NCBI RefSeq assembly: GCF_017745095.1
Contig: NZ_JAGHZZ010000002.1
Span: 248,001-312,000 of the forward strand
Source of the DNA: Sporocytophaga sp.
Lineage (GTDB): Bacteria > Bacteroidota > Bacteroidia > Cytophagales > Cytophagaceae
Reading direction: 5' to 3'
DNA: 64,000 nucleotides
Shown here: piece by piece, positions 9,396-18,854 of the stretch
How positions within the stretch are numbered: position 1 is the stretch's first letter
Layout: each line of letters begins with the position of its first letter
The notes under the pieces: generated by a model
Database searches by the model: none
The model's input: the letters and a program-made list of their open reading frames with translations, nothing else
Told to the model about the DNA's origin: nothing
Program-made: the position numbers and the translations under genes

Positions 9396-12197
9396 ATGGA
9401 CAAAAGAAAGAAAACCTTAGACACAAAAATAAAGAGTGAGAAAGGCAGGCCTGCCTTTCCTCAAAGGATTGTCTTTAGAATAAAAGCGGAGGCTGGCGCT
9501 TTCTCTATTTTAAAGACAATACTCACCACCATTTTTAACATATATAATCAGCCTTCAGCCATCATACTGATTGACGATAATTTTAAGGCGGAGAAAGTAC
9601 AAAAACTAAAAAAGTTCCTCCACAGCCATAATCATTCTTTACATAAACTTATCAACCAGTCTTCTTTAAAAGCTGATAAGGTTTACCTTATACCTCCGCA
9701 AAATCAAATTGATATTACTGAAACAACACTACAGATAGCAACTTATCCAGATATCTTTTCCAATGGCAATATATCAATTATTGAGATAGCAGATGGCAAA
9801 ATAAACTTTACGCCATCATCTTATACTCAGATTAAAGAAAGCAGATACAAGATCAGACGATTTAAATTATGTATTTCAAAAATCAACAGGATTAATCTTG
9901 AAGCTAAGAAACAAAAGGGTTCAAATTCATCAGAGACAAATTCAGGCTCCAACCTTATCTCAAGCTATATACTTGATAACATCATCGATTCTACCAACCT
10001 GATTATAGTTGGTATAAGCGAAAACGGAATCATCCAAATCTTTAACCGAGCTGCTGAGGTTACTTCAGGATTTTCAAGGAAAGAAATTATTGGAAAGAAG
10101 TGGTTTGATTATGTAATACCTAAAGATGTTTACAAATATTATGATGATAAATCAAAGTCTACTTTCAACAATTTTGAAAGTTCCATTATCACAAAAAACG
10201 GTGTGGAAAAAGTTATTCACTGGCAGATCAATGAAGTACATTTTGGTGGGGAACTGATGGGTACCCTAGCTCTTGGTATGGACATTTCTGGCCTTATAAA
10301 ATATATTAATAAGCTGAATGAAGGATATGAAAAATTTAAAGCACTCGAGGAAAATAAACTTGTCGGTATTGTAAGAAGATCGCCTTATGGAAAATATATA
10401 TCAGCTAATAATACGTTCTGTCAGCTTTCTGGATATACGCAGAGGGAACTTAAAAGTCTAACGCTTGACGTCCTCACTTATCACGAAGATCTTGATAAAG
10501 AAAGGATATTAATAGAGCAGTTAGTTTCTGGCAATATTCCTACCTACAAAATTGAAAAACGCTTAATAACGAAATCAGGGAAACTTATCTGGGTTGAAGT
10601 GAATGCAGCACCATTCAAAAATCTTTATGGAAAAATTGAATACATCATTGTTATTATTGAAAACATAGATCAAAGAAAAAGAGCAGAATATTCATTAAAA
10701 CAAAATGAAATAAAATACAAAATCCTAGCAGATAACCCCACGATCGGCTTTGCCTGGGCCGACGACAGAGGCTTCCTGATTGAAAGTAATGAAGCTTTCC
10801 ACAAAATGTTAGGTTACAAAAAAAATGAATTACTTGGAAGAAATTTTAGAGACTTCACTTATCCTGATGATGCAAAAAGAGAATATGAATTAATTGAAAA
10901 AATATTTAAAGGAGAGATCAATGAATATCAGATTGAAAAGAGATACATCAATAAAAACAATGAGGTATTCTGGGTTGATCTGAATTTAAGTTCTGTCAGA
11001 AACGAAAAGAATGAAATTCAGTATTTCATTGGGATTACTCAAAATATCGATGCAAGGAAAAAAGTAGAAGAAGCTTTAAAACAAAGTGAAGAACAATATA
11101 GATTCCTCGCCAACACTGTCCCTCAGATATTCTGGAGTGCAGATGAAAATGGTATCGTTAATTTTTTCAACAAAAAATGGAGAGAATTTACTGGGCTATC
11201 CGATGAAGAATCCCTTAATAATGGATGGATATCAGCTTTATATCCTGAAGATGCCGCATCGACTGAAAAAGAATGGTTTGATACTGTTCATCAGGGTGTG
11301 AAATATGAAAGAGAATTGAGGTTAATGAACAAGGAAGGAAAATATAAATGGTTTCTTTCCAAAGCAACACCATTAAAGGATTCCAAAGGAAATATCATTA
11401 AATGGTTCGGAACCTGTATAGATATTCATGACTTAAAAATCGCCATTCAAAATCTTGAAGATGCCTATAAAGAATTAAAAAAAGCCAACGTAGATCTTGA
11501 CAATTTTATTTATACTGCCTCACACGATCTGAAAGCTCCAGTATCAAATATCGAAGGGCTTGTAACATATCTGGATCAACTTCTCAAGGAACTCATTTCT
11601 AAAAACGACCGGAGAGATGAAGTTAACGATCTGATCGAAATGATCTACCAAAGTATAGGCAAATTCAGAAAAACCATTGAAGATCTCTCTGATGTAGCCA
11701 AAGCACAAAGCAATGGTAAATCTGAAGATTTAACAGTAATCAACCTTTATGATGCATTGGAAGAAGCCAAAATTACGCTAATGAATGACCTCAACAACTC
11801 CAAATGTATCATTACCTATCAATTGGATGCCCCTGAAATTGAGTTTTCGATGAAGGATCTCAGAAGCATCTTATACAACCTGCTTAGTAATGCTATTAAG
11901 TACAGATCCAGAGAGAGGGCATGCAAGATTCTGGTTAAAACATACTACCATGGGGACGCAATTATTCTCGAAGTGAAAGATAATGGTATTGGCATCGACC
12001 CTCATAACCAGGAAGGAATGTTTCAGATATTCAGAAGGGTTCATAATCAAAAGCTTGATGTTGAAGGAACAGGAGTCGGGCTGTATATTTTAAAAAGAAT
12101 AATGGAAAATAATAATGGTTCAATACGGGTAGAAAGTGAAATCGATAAGGGAAGTACATTCATACTAACATTTTCTAAACAAAAAAATAACCTGTGA
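9396..12197 (+). CDS. multi-PAS sensor histidine kinase with degenerate CheB-like N-terminus
   Basis: A 933-residue soluble kinase. Residues about 20-150 resemble the CheB methylesterase fold: RIKAEAGAFSILK aligns with the CheB nucleophile motif IGASAGG, and KVYLIPPQNQIDI with VYVIPPNKDLTI. The nucleophile position carries E32 and the usual His of the VQH motif is Asp, so it should be inactive. Four PAS/PAC units follow (about 190-300, 310-430, 435-555, 560-685; PAC endings such as VIIENIDQRKRAE). Then comes a HisKA domain with H710 in SHDLKAP and a HATPase with DNGIGID and GTGVGLYILK. CheB/CheR-PAS-kinase fusions are known; here CheR is missing and CheB is eroded. No regulator gene is adjacent. 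The stop codon lies inside a terminator hairpin. Confidence 0.9.
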   Translation: MDKRKKTLDTKIKSEKGRPAFPQRIVFRIKAEAGAFSILKTILTTIFNIYNQPSAIILIDDNFKAEKVQKLKKFLHSHNHSLHKLINQSSLKADKVYLIPPQNQIDITETTLQIATYPDIFSNGNISIIEIADGKINFTPSSYTQIKESRYKIRRFKLCISKINRINLEAKKQKGSNSSETNSGSNLISSYILDNIIDSTNLIIVGISENGIIQIFNRAAEVTSGFSRKEIIGKKWFDYVIPKDVYKYYDDKSKSTFNNFESSIITKNGVEKVIHWQINEVHFGGELMGTLALGMDISGLIKYINKLNEGYEKFKALEENKLVGIVRRSPYGKYISANNTFCQLSGYTQRELKSLTLDVLTYHEDLDKERILIEQLVSGNIPTYKIEKRLITKSGKLIWVEVNAAPFKNLYGKIEYIIVIIENIDQRKRAEYSLKQNEIKYKILADNPTIGFAWADDRGFLIESNEAFHKMLGYKKNELLGRNFRDFTYPDDAKREYELIEKIFKGEINEYQIEKRYINKNNEVFWVDLNLSSVRNEKNEIQYFIGITQNIDARKKVEEALKQSEEQYRFLANTVPQIFWSADENGIVNFFNKKWREFTGLSDEESLNNGWISALYPEDAASTEKEWFDTVHQGVKYERELRLMNKEGKYKWFLSKATPLKDSKGNIIKWFGTCIDIHDLKIAIQNLEDAYKELKKANVDLDNFIYTASHDLKAPVSNIEGLVTYLDQLLKELISKNDRRDEVNDLIEMIYQSIGKFRKTIEDLSDVAKAQSNGKSEDLTVINLYDALEEAKITLMNDLNNSKCIITYQLDAPEIEFSMKDLRSILYNLLSNAIKYRSRERACKILVKTYYHGDAIILEVKDNGIGIDPHNQEGMFQIFRRVHNQKLDVEGTGVGLYILKRIMENNNGSIRVESEIDKGSTFILTFSKQKNNL

Positions 12198-12214
12198 AAT
12201 TACTTTCACAGGTT
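12189..12214 (-). terminator. terminator of the leftward surface operon, overlapping the kinase stop codon
   Basis: An 11-bp perfect stem (AACCTGTGAAA / TTTCACAGGTT) with a 4-base loop, followed on the minus strand by TATTTTTTT. The T-run and left arm are the last codons of the convergent histidine kinase gene, whose TGA (12195-12197) is in the stem. Confidence 0.85.
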
Positions 12215-12241
12215 ACCAATAAACTTATTACCTAGAGAAAA

Positions 12242-14446
12242 TTATTTTAATTTTATTATCATACCTGCAGTAATAGAATCCTCTTCAAGATTATTAATCC
12301 TTTTCAAATCTTCTACAGAAACCCCATATACTTTTGAAATAGTTTCAAGTGTATCATATGGCCCAACTTTGTGTACTTCAGGTTCGATAATTTCTGTTAC
12401 CTTAATTTCAGTTCTCCTGTTGTACTGATGCTCTTCCTCATTACAATTAATTCCGTCTTTGCAGTGATTCATAATTTTACTTTCACCATAGCCTTTAGCT
12501 ACTATAGCATCAGCAGGAATTCCTTTAGCAACGATGTACTGAACTGCAGCTTCTGCCCTTTTCTGAGAAAGCTTCATATTGTATTCATCTGAATGCCTGC
12601 TGTCAGTGTGCGAAGAAAGTTCCATTTTAATATTCGGATTTTCTTTTAACACTTCCACCAGTTTATCCAGCTCAAGTGCAGCATCATATCGAATCTCAGA
12701 CTTATCGAGATCATAATAAATATTTCGGATTACAAAAAGCTTATCCTGTTCATTAAAAAATACATCTTTAAGAACAATAGGTTTGTCTATTTCGATTTCT
12801 TTTAGTTGAATAGCAATATTCATTGTGTCTGCTGTATTGCACTTTGCCTCTATGGTCGTAGAATGAGAGAAGAAATTATTTTTAGCCAACTTTAGTTCAT
12901 ATTTTTCTCCTGGCTGCAATTTAAAGAAGAATTTACCTTCAGGATTTTTTACTACAGCGCATGGTTCATAAGATCTCAGACAAATCTTCTTTGCAGGCTG
13001 TCCATAAGTTCTTTCATAGGCTATAACATTAGAAGTATCCCCCATCTTATAAAGTTTTACCAATACGTTCTCCAGTGGTTTTTCTGACTTATCAACTAAA
13101 TGTAACGTAAGTCCTGCAAGCACGCAGGTAGGATTGGAAAATTTATATATATCATCTTCGCCTAATCCACCTTCTCTGTTGCTTGAAAAGAAACCTCCGT
13201 TCAACGTAGTATCCAGTGTAATACCAAAGTCATCTTTTGGTGAATTCATTGGGAACATAAGATTTTCAGGTCTGTCCCATTTATCATGTTTCCCGTTTGT
13301 CACGAACATATCAAGTCCGCCAAGACCAGTATGACCGTTGGATGAAAAATAAAGCTTTCCATCAGGAGCAACATAAGGGAATACTTCCTTTGCCGGAGTA
13401 TTTATATATTTACCGGCGTTTTTAGGAAAACTCCATTTTCCATTGGCCTCCATGGTACAGAAGTAAATATCTGTCTGACCAAGAGAACCAGGCATGTCTG
13501 ACACAAAATATATAGTTTTTCCATCCGGAGAAAGGGCTGGATGACCTACTGAATAGTTCAAGACGTTATTATATTCAAAAGGTAATATTGCAGACCATGA
13601 GCCATTTTTCTTTATAGAATAATATATTTCAAGTCTGTTAACAAAGTCAGGGCCTTTCTTTTGGCCATTAATTTTACCTCTGTTACTAACTTTGTTCGTT
13701 CTGGTAAAGTAGATAGTATCTCCTTTCTTTGAAAATGTTGCAGGTCCGTTATGATACATTCCATTTACTCCTTTAAGTTTATTTTTAAACTCAATTTTGA
13801 AGTTTGTATCAATCTCTGCAAATGCCAGGTTTAAGAAAGGTGTTCCAGTCCATCCGTAAATCTGCTTGTTGGAATAATCTGTATCATCAAACTTTCTATC
13901 CGTTGCAAGGATAAGCTTGTTATCAATGAGCTGAGGAGAAAATTCAGAATAAGCAGTATTCACAGATTTTACATTTTCAATCTTAACCTGTACTGGATTA
14001 GACATCCATTCCATTGCCTTTTCACAGTTTTTAGCAAATGCTTCCGCCATCTTTTTTTCAGAAGGAAAGAGTTTACCATACTGGATATATTGTTTTCTTG
14101 CCTCCTGGTAATCTCCGTTGTTTCGAAGTGCCTCAGCATAGAACAATAAATTTGCAGGTTCAACTTTGGAAAATTTAGTCAATAAAACAGCATACCATTT
14201 TTCTGCCTCTTCTGACTTATTCATTTTTCTGTAACAGTCTGCTATCTTCTGTACAATTTCCGCAGACTGCCCTTTCTTTTCTGCAATGACTTCATATTCT
14301 TTAACAGCAAGAGAGTAATTGAATTGATTAAAGTTTTTATCTGCCCTTGCAAGAATGCTCTGCCCCGATGCTGCGTAGCTTTGGATCAGACTATACAATA
14401 GGATAAGTGATCCGGTTCTGATAAGAAGACTCATAATTTTATACAT
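12242..14446 (-). CDS. OmpA-family protein with TPR, PD40 and LysM regions
   Basis: A 734-residue envelope protein with an N-terminal signal (hydrophobic stretch about 5-28, ending near AASGQS). Residues about 30-150 are TPR-like helices (FNQFNYSLAVKEYEVIAEKKGQ). Residues about 170-430 hold WD40-like PD40 repeats (HPALSPDGKTIYFVSDMPG, FPYVAPDGKLYFSSNG). A carboxypeptidase-like beta domain follows. Next is an OmpA peptidoglycan-binding domain (about 570-685; YDLDKSEIR, LSSHTDSRHSDEYN, LSQKRAEAA). The last 45 residues look like a LysM (GPYDTLETISKVYGVSVEDL). This architecture accompanies PorP/SprF proteins and is thought to anchor them to peptidoglycan. The start overlaps the porP-like stop by one base. 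Confidence 0.92.
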   Translation of the reverse strand: MYKIMSLLIRTGSLILLYSLIQSYAASGQSILARADKNFNQFNYSLAVKEYEVIAEKKGQSAEIVQKIADCYRKMNKSEEAEKWYAVLLTKFSKVEPANLLFYAEALRNNGDYQEARKQYIQYGKLFPSEKKMAEAFAKNCEKAMEWMSNPVQVKIENVKSVNTAYSEFSPQLIDNKLILATDRKFDDTDYSNKQIYGWTGTPFLNLAFAEIDTNFKIEFKNKLKGVNGMYHNGPATFSKKGDTIYFTRTNKVSNRGKINGQKKGPDFVNRLEIYYSIKKNGSWSAILPFEYNNVLNYSVGHPALSPDGKTIYFVSDMPGSLGQTDIYFCTMEANGKWSFPKNAGKYINTPAKEVFPYVAPDGKLYFSSNGHTGLGGLDMFVTNGKHDKWDRPENLMFPMNSPKDDFGITLDTTLNGGFFSSNREGGLGEDDIYKFSNPTCVLAGLTLHLVDKSEKPLENVLVKLYKMGDTSNVIAYERTYGQPAKKICLRSYEPCAVVKNPEGKFFFKLQPGEKYELKLAKNNFFSHSTTIEAKCNTADTMNIAIQLKEIEIDKPIVLKDVFFNEQDKLFVIRNIYYDLDKSEIRYDAALELDKLVEVLKENPNIKMELSSHTDSRHSDEYNMKLSQKRAEAAVQYIVAKGIPADAIVAKGYGESKIMNHCKDGINCNEEEHQYNRRTEIKVTEIIEPEVHKVGPYDTLETISKVYGVSVEDLKRINNLEEDSITAGMIIKLK

Positions 14447-15393
14447 TAAAAGTATCTTGGTGTTAACATTTTTGATCCGCCTTTTCTGTTAATATTGTAT
14501 CCCGCAGATATTTCGTGGGTAGCAAAGTCTTTATAACTATTTAAGGAAATATCATAAGAGTATCCCAACCTCAGATTTGGAATGGGGAAGACTTCCGCCA
14601 TAATTACGACTGCATCTTTTGCTGATCCGACATCCTCGACATCATTTTTATTAAAGACTCTAGTTCTGTAAGAGCCTCCGAGCCAAACGATATCATTAAA
14701 AATAAAAAAGACGGAAGCATCACCATTAGTAGGTCCTTTCAAATCTTCCTTAATCATTATACTTGGTCTGATCTTTACTTTTTCAACGATTTGAGAAACG
14801 AAACCAGCTGCTAGAAATAAGTGTTTTCTTTGAGATGGAATCATATCGGATCCTTTACTCATGTTTACCACCACGTTATTCAATGATAAGCCTACAAAGA
14901 ATCTATCGGTATTAAAATAAAGCCCTCCCTGAAAAGCCGCTCTGGTTTTTGCTTCACGCCCAATAGGCACAGCCGGATCGTTTGGCTGATCAGTTGTTAG
15001 CTTATTCCCATCTATACCATAATTAGTGATACCAGCAGCCACTCCCAATGCCAACCTTCCTTTGGTTGATACTTTTATCCTGTAGGCAAATGACCCAAAA
15101 AAAGAATTCTGAAATTGGGCACCTAGTTCATCATGAATAAAATAAGCCCCAACTCCTGCTCTATTCCAGTAAAGCGGCATATCTCCACTCAGTGTTATAG
15201 AGTTTGGCTCTCCATTTACCTTTGACCACTGCTTTCTGTAAAGGCCATTAATATTAATTGCTTCTCTGCTTCCTGCATACGCCGGGTTTATTACTACACC
15301 ATTGAACAGATACTGACTGAATTGTAATGTCTGCTGGGCATGGCAATGAACAGAGAACAAAAGAATTACGGATGTAAATAATTTTCTCATCAC
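14446..15393 (-). CDS. PorP/SprF family type IX secretion membrane protein
   Basis: A 315-residue outer-membrane beta-barrel protein. After a signal peptide (cleavage near VHCHAQQ) comes the PorP/SprF hallmark QTLQFSQYLFNGVVINPAYAGSREAININGLYRKQW. The rest alternates short strands with glycine and aromatic residues to the end. Family members act with one particular type-B CTD cargo protein, attaching it to the cell surface after T9SS export. The gene lies directly between such a cargo gene (15394-17508) and an OmpA-like gene, with no spacing on either side, so one dedicated secretion/anchoring unit is the natural reading. Confidence 0.93.
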   Translation of the reverse strand: MMRKLFTSVILLFSVHCHAQQTLQFSQYLFNGVVINPAYAGSREAININGLYRKQWSKVNGEPNSITLSGDMPLYWNRAGVGAYFIHDELGAQFQNSFFGSFAYRIKVSTKGRLALGVAAGITNYGIDGNKLTTDQPNDPAVPIGREAKTRAAFQGGLYFNTDRFFVGLSLNNVVVNMSKGSDMIPSQRKHLFLAAGFVSQIVEKVKIRPSIMIKEDLKGPTNGDASVFFIFNDIVWLGGSYRTRVFNKNDVEDVGSAKDAVVIMAEVFPIPNLRLGYSYDISLNSYKDFATHEISAGYNINRKGGSKMLTPRYF

Positions 15394-17508
15394 TTATCTT
15401 ACAATGGTTAAATAATTAACGATAGTTTTTTCTGAGTTACAAAACCTGATCTTCAGCTTAAAGTAATAGGTACCTTCATTCAAATTGCTTCCATCCCAGG
15501 TATTTTTATATCCTCTTTTCTTATATACTTCATTACCCCAACGGTTCAAAACAACTAGCTCATTGTCGGGAAAGTATTCTATATTTCTTAACACCCACAC
15601 ATCGTTTATACCATCACTATTAGGAGAAAATGTATTAGGCACATGCACTGAATAAATCGTTTCATTAGACTCAATAGAAGCTTCGCCACTGGCACAATTT
15701 GCCATACTGTTGTTGGCCTTTACAGTAATTGTTCCTTGCTTCATTTCATTGGATTCCAATTCGACAAGGTTCGTACCTTGTCCACTTAAAATTTTCCATC
15801 CATCGGGAACTTTCCATTCATAAGAGCTTGCTCCAGGTACTGGATTTACCATAAATTCAAGCTTTCCGCATGCAGAACTTAAATCCAGAATTGAAGTAGG
15901 ATTTGCAAGCACTTCCACAAAACTGACTTCCAAAGTATCTGTCAATGTATCTTCAGGTAAGCAACCATTCACATTGAAAACTTTAACAGCGTAAAAACCT
16001 GATTCATGAACTGTTATTTCAGGGGTAGTTTCTCCTGTACTCCAGACATAATCACCTTGAAGAAAAGGACTTTTAATAGTTACTTCCTGACCGCACAATG
16101 TAGTATCTTTACCAAGGATAGCTCCTAAGTCATCTCTGATAAATAGTATAACAGTATCGGAAGCGCTACACGAATTACTATCTATTACTTTTGCCCACAC
16201 ATTATTCTCTCCTGTTTTGCAATAAGATATCTGTTGAGAAGTTTCACCTGTACTCCATTGATATATCCCTCCTGCCACTGTTCCGGCGTCAAGAGAAAAA
16301 CATCCGGTACATTTTTTATCAGGGTCAGGTCCGAGGTTTACGACTGGTAATTTATTAAGCGTCACTGTGATAGTATCGGAAGTTGTATCCGCAGGATTAC
16401 ATCCAGGAATATCCGTAATAGAGACATAATACACACCGGAACTTTTCACTATGATTGAATCTGAAGTTTCTCCGGTATTCCAAACTATTTTCCTTCCTAT
16501 ATCAGCGGAGTGAATGATCAAACTATCACCACATAGTGTTATATCATCTCCCAAGGAAGGATCATAACCTTGTTTGATATTTATCTTTATCGTATCTGCA
16601 TCGAAGCAACCATCTGCAGTTGTTACCTTTACACATACACTTGTAAATCCTGTTTTACAGTAATGGATAGTTGAAGTCGTATCTCCTGTACTCCACCAAT
16701 ATTTTGTATTACTAAGATTACCAGCATCAAGCAACACACATCCCCCACATTTTACATCCGGATCAGGTCCAAGATCGACACTTGGAGAACCGCTTAATTT
16801 AACATTAATTGTATCACTTACCGTATCGGCAGGGCTACAACCAGGAATATCAAAAATACTTATGTAATAAATTCCGGACTGTTTCACGACGATAGACTTA
16901 TCCGACTGACCGTTGCTCCACTTGAATGTACCGCCAAAGGAACTTTGAGGAGAAATAGTTATGCTATCTGCACATACTATGGTATCAGCTGATCCGAGAT
17001 CAATACCGTATCCTGGCTTCACTGAGACCTCAATAGTATCAGAAACAGTACATCCAAGATCATTCGTAACTGTAGCCCATACTTTATTCACTCCAATATC
17101 ACAGTATTTTACTACCTGAGAAGAATCTCCAGTACTCCAGAGAACTTTTGCTCCCCCCTGATCCCCTACATCCAGCGTGACACAGCCGCCGCAGCGTGGT
17201 AATGGATCTGATCCTAAATAAACAATTGGACTTTCGAGAAAAATGACCGGTACGGTATCTACACCTATACAACCTACCTTATCGACTATTACTGTAAAAG
17301 TATCTGTTTTGGTAACAGTTATCTGCTTTGTAGTTTCTCCGGTACTCCAGAGGTATGTTGCGTCGGGAACATTTGCGTCAAGAATAATTGGTCCTTTACA
17401 GGGATCCGCTTCTTGCTCTATCACAACTCCGACATTTACCTGCAAACATTGTCCCAGTACATTTGCAGTAATAAATAAACCGGCAAGGATAAAAAGGAGA
17501 TTTTTCAT
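15394..17508 (-). CDS. T9SS type-B cargo surface protein with alternating Ig-like repeats
   Basis: A 704-residue secreted protein. After a signal peptide (ending near LGQC) come seven repeats of roughly 75-90 residues, each with a W-S-T-G-E/D core (YLWSTGETT, VLWSTGDSS, FKWSNGQSD, and so on). Two forms alternate: one with a C-G-G-C pair and a second Tyr-Cys, and one with a Gly-Cys and Pro-Ala-Asp-Thr segment. A PKD/Ig-like unit follows. The end (about 610-704) is a gliding-motility-associated CTD: VPNTFSPNSDGINDVW, LVVLNRWGNEVYKK, WDGSNLNEGTYYFKL. The likely role is a surface adhesin or gliding component exported by T9SS and held by the PorP/SprF-like protein next door. Confidence 0.9.
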   Translation of the reverse strand: MKNLLFILAGLFITANVLGQCLQVNVGVVIEQEADPCKGPIILDANVPDATYLWSTGETTKQITVTKTDTFTVIVDKVGCIGVDTVPVIFLESPIVYLGSDPLPRCGGCVTLDVGDQGGAKVLWSTGDSSQVVKYCDIGVNKVWATVTNDLGCTVSDTIEVSVKPGYGIDLGSADTIVCADSITISPQSSFGGTFKWSNGQSDKSIVVKQSGIYYISIFDIPGCSPADTVSDTINVKLSGSPSVDLGPDPDVKCGGCVLLDAGNLSNTKYWWSTGDTTSTIHYCKTGFTSVCVKVTTADGCFDADTIKINIKQGYDPSLGDDITLCGDSLIIHSADIGRKIVWNTGETSDSIIVKSSGVYYVSITDIPGCNPADTTSDTITVTLNKLPVVNLGPDPDKKCTGCFSLDAGTVAGGIYQWSTGETSQQISYCKTGENNVWAKVIDSNSCSASDTVILFIRDDLGAILGKDTTLCGQEVTIKSPFLQGDYVWSTGETTPEITVHESGFYAVKVFNVNGCLPEDTLTDTLEVSFVEVLANPTSILDLSSACGKLEFMVNPVPGASSYEWKVPDGWKILSGQGTNLVELESNEMKQGTITVKANNSMANCASGEASIESNETIYSVHVPNTFSPNSDGINDVWVLRNIEYFPDNELVVLNRWGNEVYKKRGYKNTWDGSNLNEGTYYFKLKIRFCNSEKTIVNYLTIVR

Positions 17509-17680
17509 GATTCTATAAATTCAGTAAGACCTCTAGTGATTTTAAAACTTCAATCTTAACTAGGCTCTTTTCAATTTGTTTTTACAAAAAAAAAGTGTTA
17601 TACAAACTCCCTTACATAGATAAAACTTTGCCGAAAGAACAAAGCTTACTTAATAATATGTTACATAATAAAGGTGTATT

Positions 17681-18589
17681 ATGGAGAAGGATGGTTTCAG
17701 ATTCAGAGACATAGGAAGCCTGTTAAAGGAAACCATTATTAAGTGGAACAATGATGATGCATTTACTCATGCAGCTGCTGTTTCATTCTATGCTTTGATA
17801 TCATTGCCAGGGATATTGATTATAATCGTCAATACCATGGGAATCTTTCTTGGCAAGAAAGTCATTGAGGGTGATATTGCAGAAAAGATTAATATGTTTA
17901 TGGGTAAAGATACTGCTAAACAAATTCAGCAGATAATAGTAAATGCTTCTCAACAACCCAGCTCAGACATATTGGTAATAGTAGGTATTGGCGTACTTAT
18001 GGTAAGTGCAACAGGAGTATTTATTCAACTGCAAACCTCACTCAATCAGGTATGGCAGGTCAAGGTAAAAAAAGAAGCAGGTTGGATCAAAATATTACGG
18101 GACAGAGCTGAATCGTTTAGCCTTATACTTATAGTTGGTTTACTACTATTTTTATCCATCATCTTATCTTCGGTTGTTTCATCCATTAGCTCTTTTCTAA
18201 CCCTTATCATTCCAGGATTTTCGATATATATATTTTACCTTTTTGATTTTATAATTTCTTTTTCAATACAGACAATCCTCTTTGCGTTTATTTTTAAATA
18301 TCTGCCCGACATAAAGATTAAATTCAACGCATTGTGGGTTGGAGCTTTTCTAACTACTATATTATTTTATCTGGGAAAGATATGTCTTAATATGTACTTC
18401 AACAAAGTATCACCTGAGTCGGTGTTTGGTGCGGCAGGATCAATTATTCTTATTCTCTTGTGGATCTATTACTCCTGCTTGCTTCTCTTATTTGGCGCAG
18501 AGTTTACACAGGTTTATGTAAAAAGGTACAATTATACAATTATGCCTTCCAGCATGGCTTATTCCCTTCCACAAGTAAAAGAGGAGTAG
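17681..18589 (+). CDS. YihY/virulence factor BrkB family membrane protein
   Basis: A 302-residue inner-membrane protein with about six transmembrane segments. The N-terminal motif DDAFTHAAAVSFYALISLPGILIII and the segment VWQVKVKKEAGW...ILRDRAESFSLIL are typical of YihY/UPF0761. So is the C-terminal glycine-rich part (VSPESVFGAAGSIILILLWIYYSCLLLLFGAEFTQVY). The family was once linked to RNase BN; that activity belongs to another protein and YihY function is unsettled. Transcribed alone, divergent from the surface operon. Confidence 0.92.
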   Translation: MEKDGFRFRDIGSLLKETIIKWNNDDAFTHAAAVSFYALISLPGILIIIVNTMGIFLGKKVIEGDIAEKINMFMGKDTAKQIQQIIVNASQQPSSDILVIVGIGVLMVSATGVFIQLQTSLNQVWQVKVKKEAGWIKILRDRAESFSLILIVGLLLFLSIILSSVVSSISSFLTLIIPGFSIYIFYLFDFIISFSIQTILFAFIFKYLPDIKIKFNALWVGAFLTTILFYLGKICLNMYFNKVSPESVFGAAGSIILILLWIYYSCLLLLFGAEFTQVYVKRYNYTIMPSSMAYSLPQVKEE

Positions 18590-18593
18590 TAAA

Positions 18594-18663
18594 TTATAAG
18601 TATTAAGTTTAACCTTGAAATATACAATGCAGTCTTTTTTAACTTTCAACTTAATACTTATAA
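18594..18663. terminator. long-armed inverted repeat between convergent genes
   Basis: Perfect 16-bp arms (TTATAAGTATTAAGTT at 18594-18609 and its complement at 18648-18663) with a 38-base loop. It starts 4 bases after the YihY-like stop and ends just before the YqaE-like stop. The right arm runs into TTATAACTTAAGAC, a sequence repeated exactly at 22661-22674. Confidence 0.45.
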
Positions 18664-18674
18664 CTTAAGACCAA

Positions 18675-18842
18675 TTATAGCTTTCCTTCTTCCTTTAACA
18701 AAGAAAGTAAAGCCCATATAAACGCGGGTAACCAGCCTATAACTGTTATCTGCAACACTAGACAGATGATTCCCGGAACCATCTTTTTTTGTAACATAAG
18801 GGACAACCAGGGTAGAAAGAAAGCTATAATATATTTTACCAT
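18675..18842 (-). CDS. YqaE/Pmp3 family membrane peptide
   Basis: A 55-residue gene starting MVKYIIAFFLPWLSLMLQKK and ending ALLSLLKEEGKL. Two hydrophobic helices (about 4-17 and 21-47) and the core ILQ-x-x-x-IGWLPAFIWALL match the Pmp3/YqaE proteolipids (usual length 50-60). In other organisms these affect membrane potential and salt or cold tolerance. It begins 12 bases after the stop of the outer-membrane protein gene and probably shares its transcript. The N-terminal LP pattern is somewhat unusual for the family. Confidence 0.8.
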   Translation of the reverse strand: MVKYIIAFFLPWLSLMLQKKMVPGIICLVLQITVIGWLPAFIWALLSLLKEEGKL

Positions 18843-18854
18843 ATTAATTTCATT

